The translations under genes and the position numbers were made by a program. Positions 1 through 6,154 of a DNA stretch of 9,258 nt are shown one piece after another. A model generated the notes under the pieces. The model saw nothing but the letters and a program-made list of their open reading frames with translations, was not told where the DNA came from and did not search any database. The stretch is from Pseudomonadota bacterium (GTDB lineage Bacteria > Pseudomonadota > Gammaproteobacteria > Burkholderiales > Nitrosomonadaceae), in contig JAFEEV010000332.1 in assembly GCA_018240935.1 (NCBI GenBank), positions 1 through 9,258 of the forward strand, given 5' to 3'. Numbering within the stretch: position 1 is the stretch's first letter; every line of letters begins with the position of its first letter.

Positions 1-1
1 C

Positions 2-528
2 CTAGGTGGTGCCGAAAGCTTCGCTTTTGACATCAATAATTCCGGGCAAGTGGTCGGACAATCTGAAACTGCTGCAAGTGCAGGTGGTGATACCCATGCA
101 TTTATTACGGGTCCTAATGGCGTAGGCATGATAGATATCGGCACTCTGGGTGGCTCTATCGCTAGCAGTTCTAGTGGCATCAACGATTCAGGACAAGTGG
201 TGGGAACATCTTACATTGAAGGGGATGTATCTGCATTCGCTTTTATCACAGGCCTTAATGGTATAGGCATGATTAACCTAGGCACTTTGGGTGGATTTTA
301 TAGTTTTGCCAATGCCATCAACGATTCTGGAGAGGTCGTGGGATTGGCTGCAACTGCTATTGGGGAATTACATTCTTTTATCTTCAGTCATGAAGGAATA
401 ACCGACCTTTCGTTGTTGGCTCCAGTTGTTACAGCCGGGTGGACTGATATTGTTGTCAACAGCATCAACAACAATGGACAGATGGTTGGGTATGGCGACC
501 ATAATGGAAATAAAGAAGCATTTTTATT
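2..528 (+). repeat. Tandem HAF-type coding repeats
   Basis: The LGG anchor recurs in frame at 2, 146 and 287, giving unit lengths of 144 and 141 bases. Each unit reads LGG, about ten variable residues, IN-x-SG-x-VVG, a variable stretch, then a phenylalanine-containing FI segment. A fourth degenerate unit follows (SINNNGQMVGYG, with EAFL near 520-528). The repeats are diverged at the DNA level, so they are old protein repeats rather than a recent tandem duplication. Confidence 0.75.
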
Positions 529-670
529 GTCGTATACTTCCGATACCGTATTTGACCCTAAGCCAATTTATATCCCGCCAGTACCCGAACCAGAAACTTA
601 CTTGATGTTGTTGGGCGGATTAGGTTTGATTGGGTATCTGGTACGGCGTGGAAAGGCAACTACTATTTAA
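2..670 (+). CDS. PEP-CTERM sorting-domain protein with HAF repeats (5' end outside window)
   Basis: Open from the window edge; 222 codons are visible and the real start lies upstream. The body consists of tandem HAF-type repeats: LGTLGG, then an INDSGQVVG-like segment, then HAFITGPNGVGM-like text. The C-terminus has the PEP-CTERM signal: VPEPETY, a hydrophobic run LMLLGGLGLIGYL, then a basic RRGK tail and a short end. In this family the signal directs export through Sec, membrane anchoring and processing by exosortase, usually in bacteria that make exopolysaccharide or biofilm matrix. The function of the HAF repeats is unknown. The visible GTG at 50 is not the start, because repeat-like sequence (LGGAESFAFDINNSGQ) continues in frame upstream to the edge. 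Base composition looks more AT-rich than in the central genes. PEP-CTERM assignment is very secure; the molecular role is not. Confidence 0.9.
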   Translation, partial: LGGAESFAFDINNSGQVVGQSETAASAGGDTHAFITGPNGVGMIDIGTLGGSIASSSSGINDSGQVVGTSYIEGDVSAFAFITGLNGIGMINLGTLGGFYSFANAINDSGEVVGLAATAIGELHSFIFSHEGITDLSLLAPVVTAGWTDIVVNSINNNGQMVGYGDHNGNKEAFLLSYTSDTVFDPKPIYIPPVPEPETYLMLLGGLGLIGYLVRRGKATTI

Positions 671-766
671 TTCAGGCTTAAATTTAATCCGGAATAGGAG
701 CGTTGGTTCCCATTTTTGTTTCTTGAGTACGCTAGACTGGAGTGACGTAAGGAACTCCAACATTCC

Positions 767-813
767 CGTCATGCTGCCTGCAATCCTGGATTCCCGCTTG
801 CGCGGGAATGACG
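767..813. repeat. dRS3-like inverted repeat (ATTCCC-N8-GGGAAT)
   Basis: Positions 790-809 read ATTCCCGCTTGCGCGGGAAT: a perfect 8-bp stem (ATTCCCGC/GCGGGAAT) with a TTGC loop. It matches the ATTCCC-N8-GGGAAT pattern known as dRS3 in Neisseria, with similar dispersed palindromes in other proteobacteria. An outer pair, CGTCAT at 767-772 and ATGACG at 808-813, flanks it. It lies between two converging genes, so its hairpin could also help end transcription, but there is no T-tract beside it. Only one copy is in the window. Confidence 0.6.
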
Positions 814-883
814 ACGCGATATGCCCTGATGGTCAAGCCTCACAATTGACATAACGCCTCCAAAAAATCTCGAATCGTGACAC

Positions 884-1162
884 TCAAGACACAACCAATT
901 TACACCCCAGTGCTTCAACAATCTTAGCAATGGTCTCGAATTCCGGGTTGCCGTTTTCCGACAGAGATTTGTATAGACTTGCTCGCGTTACACCAACCTG
1001 CTTGGCTATTTCGGTCATGCCTTTGGCGCGTGCGGCGGTGTTTAAGGCGTGTATCAAGTCGGATGTATCGCCTGTCCGCGCAACCTCGCGCAGAAATTCA
1101 CGGATGTCTTCATCGGTTTCAAGGTGGGCTGCAATATCAAGTTTTTTGGTTTTAACGATCAT
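884..1162 (-). CDS. HI1420-type HTH antitoxin (addiction-module antidote), without its usual toxin
   Basis: 92 residues. The protein fits the small HTH family of 'addiction module antidote' proteins (HI1420/COG3636). It has an N-terminal acidic segment (LETDEDIREFL), the middle AARAKGMTEIAKQVGVTRAS, and the strongly conserved LYKSLSENGNPEFETI at about 63-78. The helix-turn-helix spans roughly residues 48-70. In this family the partner is normally a RelE/Gp49-like toxin encoded just upstream. Here the upstream gene, 20 bases away on the same strand, is a PIN toxin that already has a Phd-type antitoxin. It is therefore probably transcribed as the third gene of that operon. It may be an orphan antitoxin, an extra regulator, or a true third component. 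The Shine-Dalgarno sequence before its ATG is weak. Confidence 0.85.
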   Translation of the reverse strand: MIVKTKKLDIAAHLETDEDIREFLREVARTGDTSDLIHALNTAARAKGMTEIAKQVGVTRASLYKSLSENGNPEFETIAKIVEALGCKLVVS

Positions 1163-1182
1163 GACTTAATCGCCAAGATTCT

Positions 1183-1569
1183 TCACCAAATACGCTGGAT
1201 TCCGTAATGGTCGAATAAATTTTCATTACTGATGAGTGGTATGTTCAAAGCTTGCGCTTGCGCGATCAACATACGGTCGAACGGATCACGGTGAGGTCCG
1301 GGCAGGCTACCGGCGCGCAGAGCGTGGTCGGCGGTTATATCGAGCGGTGTAAATCCTTGACTGATCAAACATTCATGAAAGCCGGCAGCCACAGCCTGAG
1401 CCCCTGGCAATTTGCCGATCCGCACTTTGGTGGCGATTTCCCAGGCGGATGCCGCACTGACGAAGATACGGTGCTCGGCTGTTTCGATCCAGCTGCGTGC
1501 TGTGAGCGACAGTTGTTCGTCTCCGTCCAGCCACCACAGTAAAGTATGCGTATCCAGCAAAGCTTTCAA
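1183..1569 (-). CDS. vapC: PIN-domain toxin, VapC-like ribonuclease
   Basis: 128 residues. PIN toxins of this group are Mg-dependent RNases that cut tRNA or other RNA when freed from their antitoxin. The expected acidic residues are present: D6 in LLDTHTLLWW, E44 in SAWEIATK, and D95/D98 in HRDPFDRMLIAQA. Residue N115 (LISNENLFDHYGI) sits where many relatives carry a fourth acidic residue. The start is TTG, directly abutting the antitoxin stop (TAATTG). It is supported by GGAG six bases upstream, and the resulting N-terminus KALLDTHTLLWW is normal for the family. Zero spacing implies translational coupling with the antitoxin. Length and sequence look intact and functional. Confidence 0.9.
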   Translation of the reverse strand: MKALLDTHTLLWWLDGDEQLSLTARSWIETAEHRIFVSAASAWEIATKVRIGKLPGAQAVAAGFHECLISQGFTPLDITADHALRAGSLPGPHRDPFDRMLIAQAQALNIPLISNENLFDHYGIQRIW

Positions 1570-1803
1570 TTATTGCTCCCACACTGCCAGTTCTTCGTCC
1601 GGCAACGGTTCAAAAAAAGCCTCGGTGACTGTGGCTTTGCCTCGCATTGCGCCGAATTGCCGTTGGTGCGGTGCTGAAGTGACCGGAATCAGCTTAACGA
1701 CAGGATTTTTCCCTTTGGCGATCACCACTTCTTCACCCGCGCACGCTTGTTCGATGAGCTGGGAAAGATGGGTTTTTGCAGTGTGGACGGTGTAGGTTTT
1801 CAT
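1570..1803 (-). CDS. vapB: Phd/YefM-type antitoxin partner of the PIN toxin
   Basis: 77 residues. The N-terminus, MKTYTVHTAKTHLSQLIEQ, is the Phd/YefM DNA-binding fold, followed by GEEVVIAKGKNPVVKLIPV. The C-terminus, GAMRGKATVTEAFFEPLPDE, is the segment that usually wraps the PIN toxin, and ELAVWE is its typical ending. Such antitoxins neutralise the toxin and repress their own promoter, with the toxin as co-repressor. A perfect inverted repeat (1819-1840) and a promoter (1843-1871) lie just upstream of its ATG, as expected for autoregulation. The ATG at 1803 has little Shine-Dalgarno sequence before it. It is the first gene of a three-gene operon. Confidence 0.88.
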   Translation of the reverse strand: MKTYTVHTAKTHLSQLIEQACAGEEVVIAKGKNPVVKLIPVTSAPHQRQFGAMRGKATVTEAFFEPLPDEELAVWEQ

Positions 1804-1818
1804 TGGATAAACTTTAAG

Positions 1819-1840
1819 TTGACTAAGATTAGTTAGTCAA
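1819..1840. promoter_or_regulatory. Probable operator of the toxin-antitoxin operon
   Basis: TTGACTAA, six bases, TTAGTCAA: a perfect 8-bp inverted repeat. It covers the expected transcription start, just downstream of the -10 box on the minus strand and 16 bases before the antitoxin ATG. The position fits a Phd-type antitoxin repressor site. Binding is inferred, not shown. Confidence 0.6.
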
Positions 1841-1973
1841 GAATTATACGGCTGACTGTTAGCCTTCGCAATGTTGCTCTGAAAAAGGAAACAAGTGCCG
1901 CGAAGAAAGATGCCATAAAACCGGACAGGCTTTCATTGCCGGTAAATTGAATGATCTGCGCTACATTGGTCAT
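1833..1973 (-). CDS. Possible small membrane protein, 46 residues, unrecognised
   Basis: An ATG-started frame of 46 codons ending in TAA. The N-terminus is polar (MTNVAQIIQFTGNESLSG). It is followed by a hydrophobic stretch containing FMASFFAALVSFF, then a basic segment RATLRRLTVSR and the end IILD. This pattern fits one membrane helix with a positive flank. I do not recognise a family. The Shine-Dalgarno sequence is poor (GGGA about nine bases upstream). The frame overlaps the promoter of the toxin-antitoxin operon and stops inside the inverted repeat. It could be a real small protein, a decayed remnant of a longer gene, or chance. The plus strand here shows only a stop-limited lysine-rich frame with no start. 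Confidence 0.3.
   Translation of the reverse strand: MTNVAQIIQFTGNESLSGFMASFFAALVSFFRATLRRLTVSRIILD
1843..1871 (-). promoter_or_regulatory. Sigma-70-type promoter of the three-gene toxin-antitoxin operon
   Basis: On the minus strand there is a perfect -10 TATAAT (1848-1843), 17 bases of spacer, and a -35 TTGCGA (1871-1866; four of six consensus bases). Transcription would start near 1836, inside the inverted repeat at 1819-1840. Confidence 0.6.
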
Positions 1974-2018
1974 GAGTTATGATCCCGGGAATTTAACTTA
2001 CTTTAAGCACAGAAAATA

Positions 2019-2924
2019 ATGCATCTGCAACACATAGCACTGGCCGTCGCGGTGGCGGTGATTTGGGGATTCAATTTCGTGATGATCAAGGCTGGGCTTG
2101 ATGAGCTGCCGCCGGTTCTGTTGTGCGCGTTGCGTTTCTTTTTTGCTGCGTTTCCCGCGATCTTTTTCGTTCAGCGGCCCGCTGTCGCTTTCCGGCAGGT
2201 GCTGATTTTCGGATTCACCATGTTCGCGTTGCAATTCACTTTGCTGTTCTTCGGCATGGCTGCCGGTGCAACCGCCGGTTTGGCTTCGTTATTGCTGCAA
2301 GTGCAGGTGTTTTTCACGGTGTTATTGGCGGTCGTATTTCTGCATGAAAAACCTTCCGGCTGGCAGATCACCGGGGCAATCGTTGCATTTTCCGGTATCG
2401 GGCTTGTCGCCGCCAATCTGGGCGGCGACATCTCCGCATTGGGCATGCTGCTGATCATTGCAGCCGCGGCTTCGTGGGGTGCGGGCAATTTAGTTTCCAA
2501 ACGGCTCGGCAAGATCGATATGCTGGCGCTGGTCATCTGGGGAAGTTTTGTTGCATGGCCGCCGCTGTTGCTTGCGTCTTTCATCTTTGAACAGGACGCT
2601 TGGAATCTCGCGGGTATGCCCGAACTGACATGGCGTTCGGCCGCCGCCATTGGATATAACGCCTACCCGGTTACCTTGTTGGGCTTTGCGGCGTGGAATT
2701 GGTTGCTGAGCCACTATCCGGCGGCGACGGTAGCGCCGTTTTCGCTACTCGTGCCGGTATTCGGGTTTGCGAGTTCCGCGCTGGTATTGGATGAGCCGAT
2801 TCATGCCTGGAAAGTTATGGCTGCCGCGTTGATCTTGGCGGGATTATGCATTAACTTAACGGCAGTCCGCGTCGCTAGACGCAAGCAACAGCTATGTTCA
2901 ACACAGCATGATCGAGCACAGTAG
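2019..2924 (+). CDS. EamA-family (DMT superfamily) transporter
   Basis: 301 residues, normal for the family. There are two homologous EamA halves with about ten hydrophobic segments. The first begins IALAVAVAVIWGFNFVMIKAGL and includes the conserved RFFFAAFPAI. The second begins at AAAASWGAGNLVSKRLG and has the usual AATVAPFSLLVPVFG and LDEPIHAWK near the end. Members are inner-membrane exporters of amino acids or related metabolites, and the O-acetylserine/cysteine exporter EamA is the closest named type. The substrate cannot be read from sequence. The C-terminal tail (VARRKQQLCSTQHDRAQ) is basic and cytoplasmic. The Shine-Dalgarno sequence before the ATG is weak. A methyltransferase follows after 29 bases on the same strand, so the two may be co-transcribed. 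Confidence 0.9.
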   Translation: MHLQHIALAVAVAVIWGFNFVMIKAGLDELPPVLLCALRFFFAAFPAIFFVQRPAVAFRQVLIFGFTMFALQFTLLFFGMAAGATAGLASLLLQVQVFFTVLLAVVFLHEKPSGWQITGAIVAFSGIGLVAANLGGDISALGMLLIIAAAASWGAGNLVSKRLGKIDMLALVIWGSFVAWPPLLLASFIFEQDAWNLAGMPELTWRSAAAIGYNAYPVTLLGFAAWNWLLSHYPAATVAPFSLLVPVFGFASSALVLDEPIHAWKVMAAALILAGLCINLTAVRVARRKQQLCSTQHDRAQ

Positions 2925-2953
2925 TTTTTCAGAGCTTCCTTAAAGCAATTAAG

Positions 2954-3619
2954 ATGAAAAAACATACCCGCTATATCCCGGCGTTTCATTTTCACTGGCT
3001 GACGCGCTGGTACGATCCCATGATGCGATACTTTTTTCCCGAAACGGGAATCAAGGCGGCATTGATTGCGCAAGCCGGCATTCAGCCCGGACAGACGGTG
3101 CTGGATGCGGGGTGCGGCACCGGAACGCTGACGCTGCTGATCAAACGAACCGAGCCGGGCGCAGCTGTTTATGGGTTGGACATGGATTTCCAGGCGCTCA
3201 ACATCGCGCGCGCGAAAGCCGGGAAAGAGAGAGAAATCGTCGCGTTGCAACTGGGTTCCGCAGCTTGCCTGCCTTATGCGGATGCCAGTTTCGATCGTGT
3301 ATTTGCCAGTCTGATGCTGCATCATTTGACCCGCCAGGATAAACAACACATGTTGCGGGAAGCATTCCGCGTGCTCAAACCGGGCGGCGAGCTGCATGTG
3401 GCGGATTTCGGCGCACCGCACGATGCCGCTATGTGGCTGGTCTCGTGCGTCATGCGCTGGTTTGAAGAAATTCACGATCACATTCTCGGTCTGTTGCCGG
3501 TTTTCATGGCGGATGCAGGGTTCGATCCGGTCCGGGAAACGGCTCGTTATCGCACGATAGTGGGCCCCGTTTCTTTATACTGTGCTAGCAAACCCGGAAG
3601 AAATGATGCCACCGAGTAA
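2954..3619 (+). CDS. Class I SAM-dependent methyltransferase (UbiE/Methyltransf_11-like)
   Basis: 221 residues. Motif I, TVLDAGCGTGTLTLL at about 48-62, binds S-adenosylmethionine. An acidic residue for the ribose follows in YGLDMDFQAL (about 73-82). Post-motif sequences ASFDRVFASLMLHHL (111-125) and REAFRVLKPGGELHVADF (135-152) are typical of the Methyltransf_11/25 group, as is the C-terminal GPVSLYCASKP. The N-terminus HFHWLTRWYDPMMRYFFPE resembles small-molecule methyltransferases of the UbiE/MenG type. The substrate is unknown. It follows the EamA transporter closely, but that pairing does not identify a pathway. The start is the only good ATG, and its ribosome site is weak. Confidence 0.87.
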   Translation: MKKHTRYIPAFHFHWLTRWYDPMMRYFFPETGIKAALIAQAGIQPGQTVLDAGCGTGTLTLLIKRTEPGAAVYGLDMDFQALNIARAKAGKEREIVALQLGSAACLPYADASFDRVFASLMLHHLTRQDKQHMLREAFRVLKPGGELHVADFGAPHDAAMWLVSCVMRWFEEIHDHILGLLPVFMADAGFDPVRETARYRTIVGPVSLYCASKPGRNDATE

Positions 3620-3690
3620 AAACCGGAAACACCACGAAATCTCGATAACAAACTAAATCCAATGTCACGCTTTATTCTGCCGCATCGGCT

Positions 3691-3718
3691 TTGAATTTGG
3701 CGTTACAGGCATTATAGT
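3691..3718 (+). promoter_or_regulatory. Possible promoter of the tusA-like gene
   Basis: TTGAAT (3691-3696; four of six bases), 16-base spacer, TATAGT (3713-3718; five of six bases). The predicted start, near 3725, gives a leader of about 23 bases before the ATG at 3748. Confidence 0.4.
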
Positions 3719-3747
3719 AATGCGCCAAAAATTGACATAACTGAGAA

Positions 3748-3978
3748 ATGCACAAGGTAGATAAAGAACTGGATGCGCGCGGCCTGAATTGCCCGCTGCC
3801 CATTTTACGCACCAAACAATCGCTGGCCGGGATGGTCAGCGGACAAATTCTGAAAATCATCGCCACCGATCCGGGTTCGGTGATCGATTTTCAGGTTTTT
3901 GCCGAGCAAACCGGCAATGAATTGCTGTCGTTAGCCGAAGTGGAACGGGAGTTTATTTTTTTGCTGAAGAAGCGTTAG
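3748..3978 (+). CDS. tusA: TusA/SirA-family sulfur-carrier protein
   Basis: 76 residues, the usual length. The signature ELDARGLNCPLPILRTKQSL contains the CPxP motif with the sulfur-accepting cysteine at residue 15. It is followed by the family's second half: GQILKIIATDPGSVIDFQVFAEQTGNELL is the region with the conserved DPG. TusA proteins take persulfide sulfur from a cysteine desulfurase and pass it on for tRNA 2-thiouridine, molybdenum cofactor or sulfur oxidation. No tus, dsr or hdr genes are adjacent, so the exact role is open; a general tRNA-thiolation role is the simplest guess. It ends convergently with pmbA, with only 33 bases between them. Confidence 0.9.
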   Translation: MHKVDKELDARGLNCPLPILRTKQSLAGMVSGQILKIIATDPGSVIDFQVFAEQTGNELLSLAEVEREFIFLLKKR

Positions 3979-3980
3979 CA

Positions 3981-4001
3981 GGAGAGTGTCTTTTACTCTC
4001 C
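3981..4001. terminator. Hairpin between convergent tusA and pmbA
   Basis: GGAGAGT, a seven-base loop, ACTCTCC: a perfect 7-bp stem filling the short gap between the two converging genes. Neither strand has a long T-tract after it, so it would be a weak bidirectional terminator at best. Confidence 0.45.
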
Positions 4002-4011
4002 AAGCAATGCC

Positions 4012-5370
4012 TTAACCGCCCGCAACCGTCATGTGGTCAATCAACACCGAGCCGCACTGTTTCGATCCACGCACCACAACATCGCTGCCTATGGCCGAGA
4101 TGCCCTGGAACATATCCTTCAGGTTGCCTGCGATGGTGATTTCTTCCACCGGATAGCTGATGGCGCCGTTTTCCACCCAGAAACCGGAAGCGCCGCGCGA
4201 ATAATCGCCGGTGACAGCGTTGATGCCATGACCGAGCAATTCGGTGACTAACAACCCGCTGCCCATTTGTTTCAGCATCGCATCGAAGCTGATCGCCGCG
4301 CCGTTTTGCATGATCAGGTTGTGCGCGCCGCCCGCATTGCCGGTGGTGCGCATGCCGAGTTTGCGTGCGGAATAGCTTCCCAGGAAGTAGCCTTGCACGA
4401 CGCCGTTTTCCACCACGTTGCGATCGGCGGTGGCGACGCCGTCGTCGTCAAACGGACCGCTCGCCAATCCTTTGTGCAGATGCGGGCGTTCCAGAATCTG
4501 GATATTGGGCGCGAAAACCTGCTGGCCGATGCTGTTCAGCAAAAAAGAGGATTTACGGTACAGGCTGCCGCCGCTCACGGCACTGGCAAAATGCCCGATC
4601 AAGCCGGAAGCGATCGGCGCTTCAAACAGAACCGGCACTTCACGGGTATCGATTTTTCTAGCGCCCAAGCGCGCTGCGCTGCGCTTACCTGCTTTTTCCC
4701 CGATGCTTTGCACCGTTTCCAGGTCGGCGGCGTCGCGCGCCACGCTGTACCAGTAATCGCGCTGTTTGCTGTCGCCCTGCTCGGCGATCATCGCGCAACT
4801 GACGCTGTGGCGCGACAACGGGTAACCGCCCATGAATCCCAGGCTGTTGGCGTAAATAAACTGCGACTCGCTGACGGAAATCGTCGCGCCTTCGGAATTG
4901 GTGATGCGCTGGTCCGCCGCAAATGCGGCTTGCTCGCAGCTTCTCGCCAGCTCAATCGCTTCTTCGACGCTGATTTGCGACGGGTAATACAACTTCAAAT
5001 CCGGATAGTTTTGGGCCAGCAATTCCGCCTCCGCTAGTCCGGCGCAATCGTCGTCCGCAGTATAGCGCGCGATCGACAGCGCCGCCGCCACCGTATCGCT
5101 GATCGCCTGCGGCGAGAAATCCGACGTGCTGGCATGGCCGCGCTTTTGCCCGATATACACCGTCACGGACAGTCCTTTGTCGCGATTGTATTCGATCGTT
5201 TCCACTGCATCCCGCCGCACCGTGACGGTCTGGCCGAAGCCGTCGGAAACGTTGGTTTCACAAGCACTGGCGCCGCCTTTTTGGGCGTGTTGCAGAATAT
5301 CGCGGGCGATTTGCTGCAGCGTGCTGATGGAATAGGAAAATCGGGTATCGGAAACGGTCAAATTATTCAT
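4012..5370 (-). CDS. pmbA: PmbA (TldE), metalloprotease partner protein
   Basis: 452 residues from ATG, the normal length for PmbA. In Escherichia coli, TldD and PmbA/TldE form a heterodimeric protease that digests unfolded peptides and matures microcin B17 and some other RiPPs. TldD carries the HExxxH zinc site and PmbA does not; no such motif is seen here, as expected. Conserved stretches include TVRRDAVETIEYNRDKGLSV, STSDFSPQAI, ADQRITNSEGATISVS, GGSLYRKSSFLL, HPHL-like RPHLHKGLASGPFDDDG, TGDYSRGASGFWVENG, EITIAGNLKDMF and the ending QCGSVLIDHMTVAGG. A TTG nine bases earlier (5379) is an alternative start; neither start has a strong ribosome site, and ATG is preferred. It is divergent from darP, the arrangement known from many proteobacteria. 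Confidence 0.95.
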   Translation of the reverse strand: MNNLTVSDTRFSYSISTLQQIARDILQHAQKGGASACETNVSDGFGQTVTVRRDAVETIEYNRDKGLSVTVYIGQKRGHASTSDFSPQAISDTVAAALSIARYTADDDCAGLAEAELLAQNYPDLKLYYPSQISVEEAIELARSCEQAAFAADQRITNSEGATISVSESQFIYANSLGFMGGYPLSRHSVSCAMIAEQGDSKQRDYWYSVARDAADLETVQSIGEKAGKRSAARLGARKIDTREVPVLFEAPIASGLIGHFASAVSGGSLYRKSSFLLNSIGQQVFAPNIQILERPHLHKGLASGPFDDDGVATADRNVVENGVVQGYFLGSYSARKLGMRTTGNAGGAHNLIMQNGAAISFDAMLKQMGSGLLVTELLGHGINAVTGDYSRGASGFWVENGAISYPVEEITIAGNLKDMFQGISAIGSDVVVRGSKQCGSVLIDHMTVAGG

Positions 5371-5457
5371 GTCGTGCAATCGGGATGAAAATATAAGCGG
5401 ATTTCAAACGAGGAAGCTATGATAACAGCTTATTCACACCGCATTACATAGGTTACC

Positions 5458-5970
5458 GTGCAAAAAGAACCGGAATACGACGACACAGAAGCAATCGAAC
5501 CGAGTAAAACGCAACGCAAAAAAGACATGCACGCCTTGCAGGCCATCGGCGAGCAACTGGTGGAACTGGATCCGAAAAAATTGGCCGAATTCGATCTGCC
5601 GGAAATTTTAACCGACGCCATCGCACTCGCCCGGCCGATGCAAAAACACGGCGCGCGGCGGCGGCAACTGCAATACATCGGCCGCTTGATGCGCGAAATC
5701 GATGCCCTGCCGATCCAGCAAAAACTCGATTCCTGGCAACAAAACTCCAAACATCAAACCGCCCGGCTGCATCAACTGGAACGCTGGCGCGACCGCTTGC
5801 TGAACGACGAGCACGCGCTCACCGAATTCGCCCAGCAATACCCGCAAGCCGACTTGCAGCGCCTGCGGCTGCTGATCCGTAACGCACAAAAGGAAAAAGC
5901 CGCGGAAAAACCGCCGAAGAGTTTCCGGTTGTTGTTTCAGGAGTTGCAAGGGATTATTGTTGAGGTTTGA
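5458..5970 (+). CDS. darP: DarP (YjgA, DUF615), ribosome biogenesis factor
   Basis: 170 residues. In E. coli, DarP/YjgA associates with late 50S ribosomal precursors and aids their maturation. Matches to the family include PSKTQRKKDMHALQAIGEQL, ALARPMQKHGARRRQLQYIG, RLHQLERWRDRLL, and the near-diagnostic RLLIRNAQKEKAAEKPPKSF followed by RLLFQELQ. The start is GTG, with AGGT a few bases upstream; the acidic N-terminus before PSKTQ is usual for the family and argues against the internal ATG at 5527. The protein is rich in charged residues and largely helical in appearance. It is divergent from pmbA, separated by 87 bases. Confidence 0.93.
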   Translation: MQKEPEYDDTEAIEPSKTQRKKDMHALQAIGEQLVELDPKKLAEFDLPEILTDAIALARPMQKHGARRRQLQYIGRLMREIDALPIQQKLDSWQQNSKHQTARLHQLERWRDRLLNDEHALTEFAQQYPQADLQRLRLLIRNAQKEKAAEKPPKSFRLLFQELQGIIVEV

Positions 5971-6031
5971 TTGTCACGTAAAAGTGATTTTCAATGAACT
6001 AAGCATAATCATCAAACTTTGATTGGCAATT

Positions 6032-6154
6032 ATGAAAATCGTGAGCTGGAACTGTAATGGTGCTTTAAGGAAGAAGTTAGGCAAGTCCATGCCTGGTTAC
6101 ATAATGCTTGCGATTATGCGAACAAGCCGGGCCAGCCAATGCTCTCGACTATAA
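6032..6154 (+). pseudogene. 5' stump of an exonuclease III / endonuclease-exonuclease-phosphatase gene
   Basis: An ATG frame begins MKIVSWNCNGALRKKLGK, which matches the N-terminus of exonuclease III-like phosphohydrolases, including the active-site N7 in SWNxNG. A full member has about 250 residues. Here similarity stops after about 18 codons (near 6085); the frame then runs through unrelated residues to TAA at 6152-6154. The rest of the gene is absent from the window. The break lies within about 30 bases of the 3' end of the toxin gene at 6114, so the stump was probably left by the event that brought in that module or by a linked deletion. It is too short to encode an active nuclease. Confidence 0.55.

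Noticed and set aside
844..855. 12-base match AATTGACATAAC, also present at about 3731-3741
   Set aside because: It is too short, has no shared context, and plays no visible role at either site; likely chance.
2801..3481. 226-codon minus-strand ORF opposite the methyltransferase
   Set aside because: It is antisense to a clear methyltransferase, shows no motif, and spans two real genes.
3732..3737. Perfect TTGACA before the tusA-like gene
   Set aside because: It is only ten bases from the start codon, so its -10 would fall inside the gene. The TTGAAT/TATAGT pair upstream fits better.
3672..3866. Minus-strand ORF ending HYYNACNAKFKADAAE before and within the tusA-like gene
   Set aside because: The tail looks protein-like, but its only start lies within the antisense of tusA and no family is recognised.
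4267..5037. 256-codon plus-strand ORF opposite pmbA
   Set aside because: It is fully antisense to a strongly conserved gene, its protein has no recognisable domain, and it is rich in Arg/Ala/His as expected from codon bias of the real strand.
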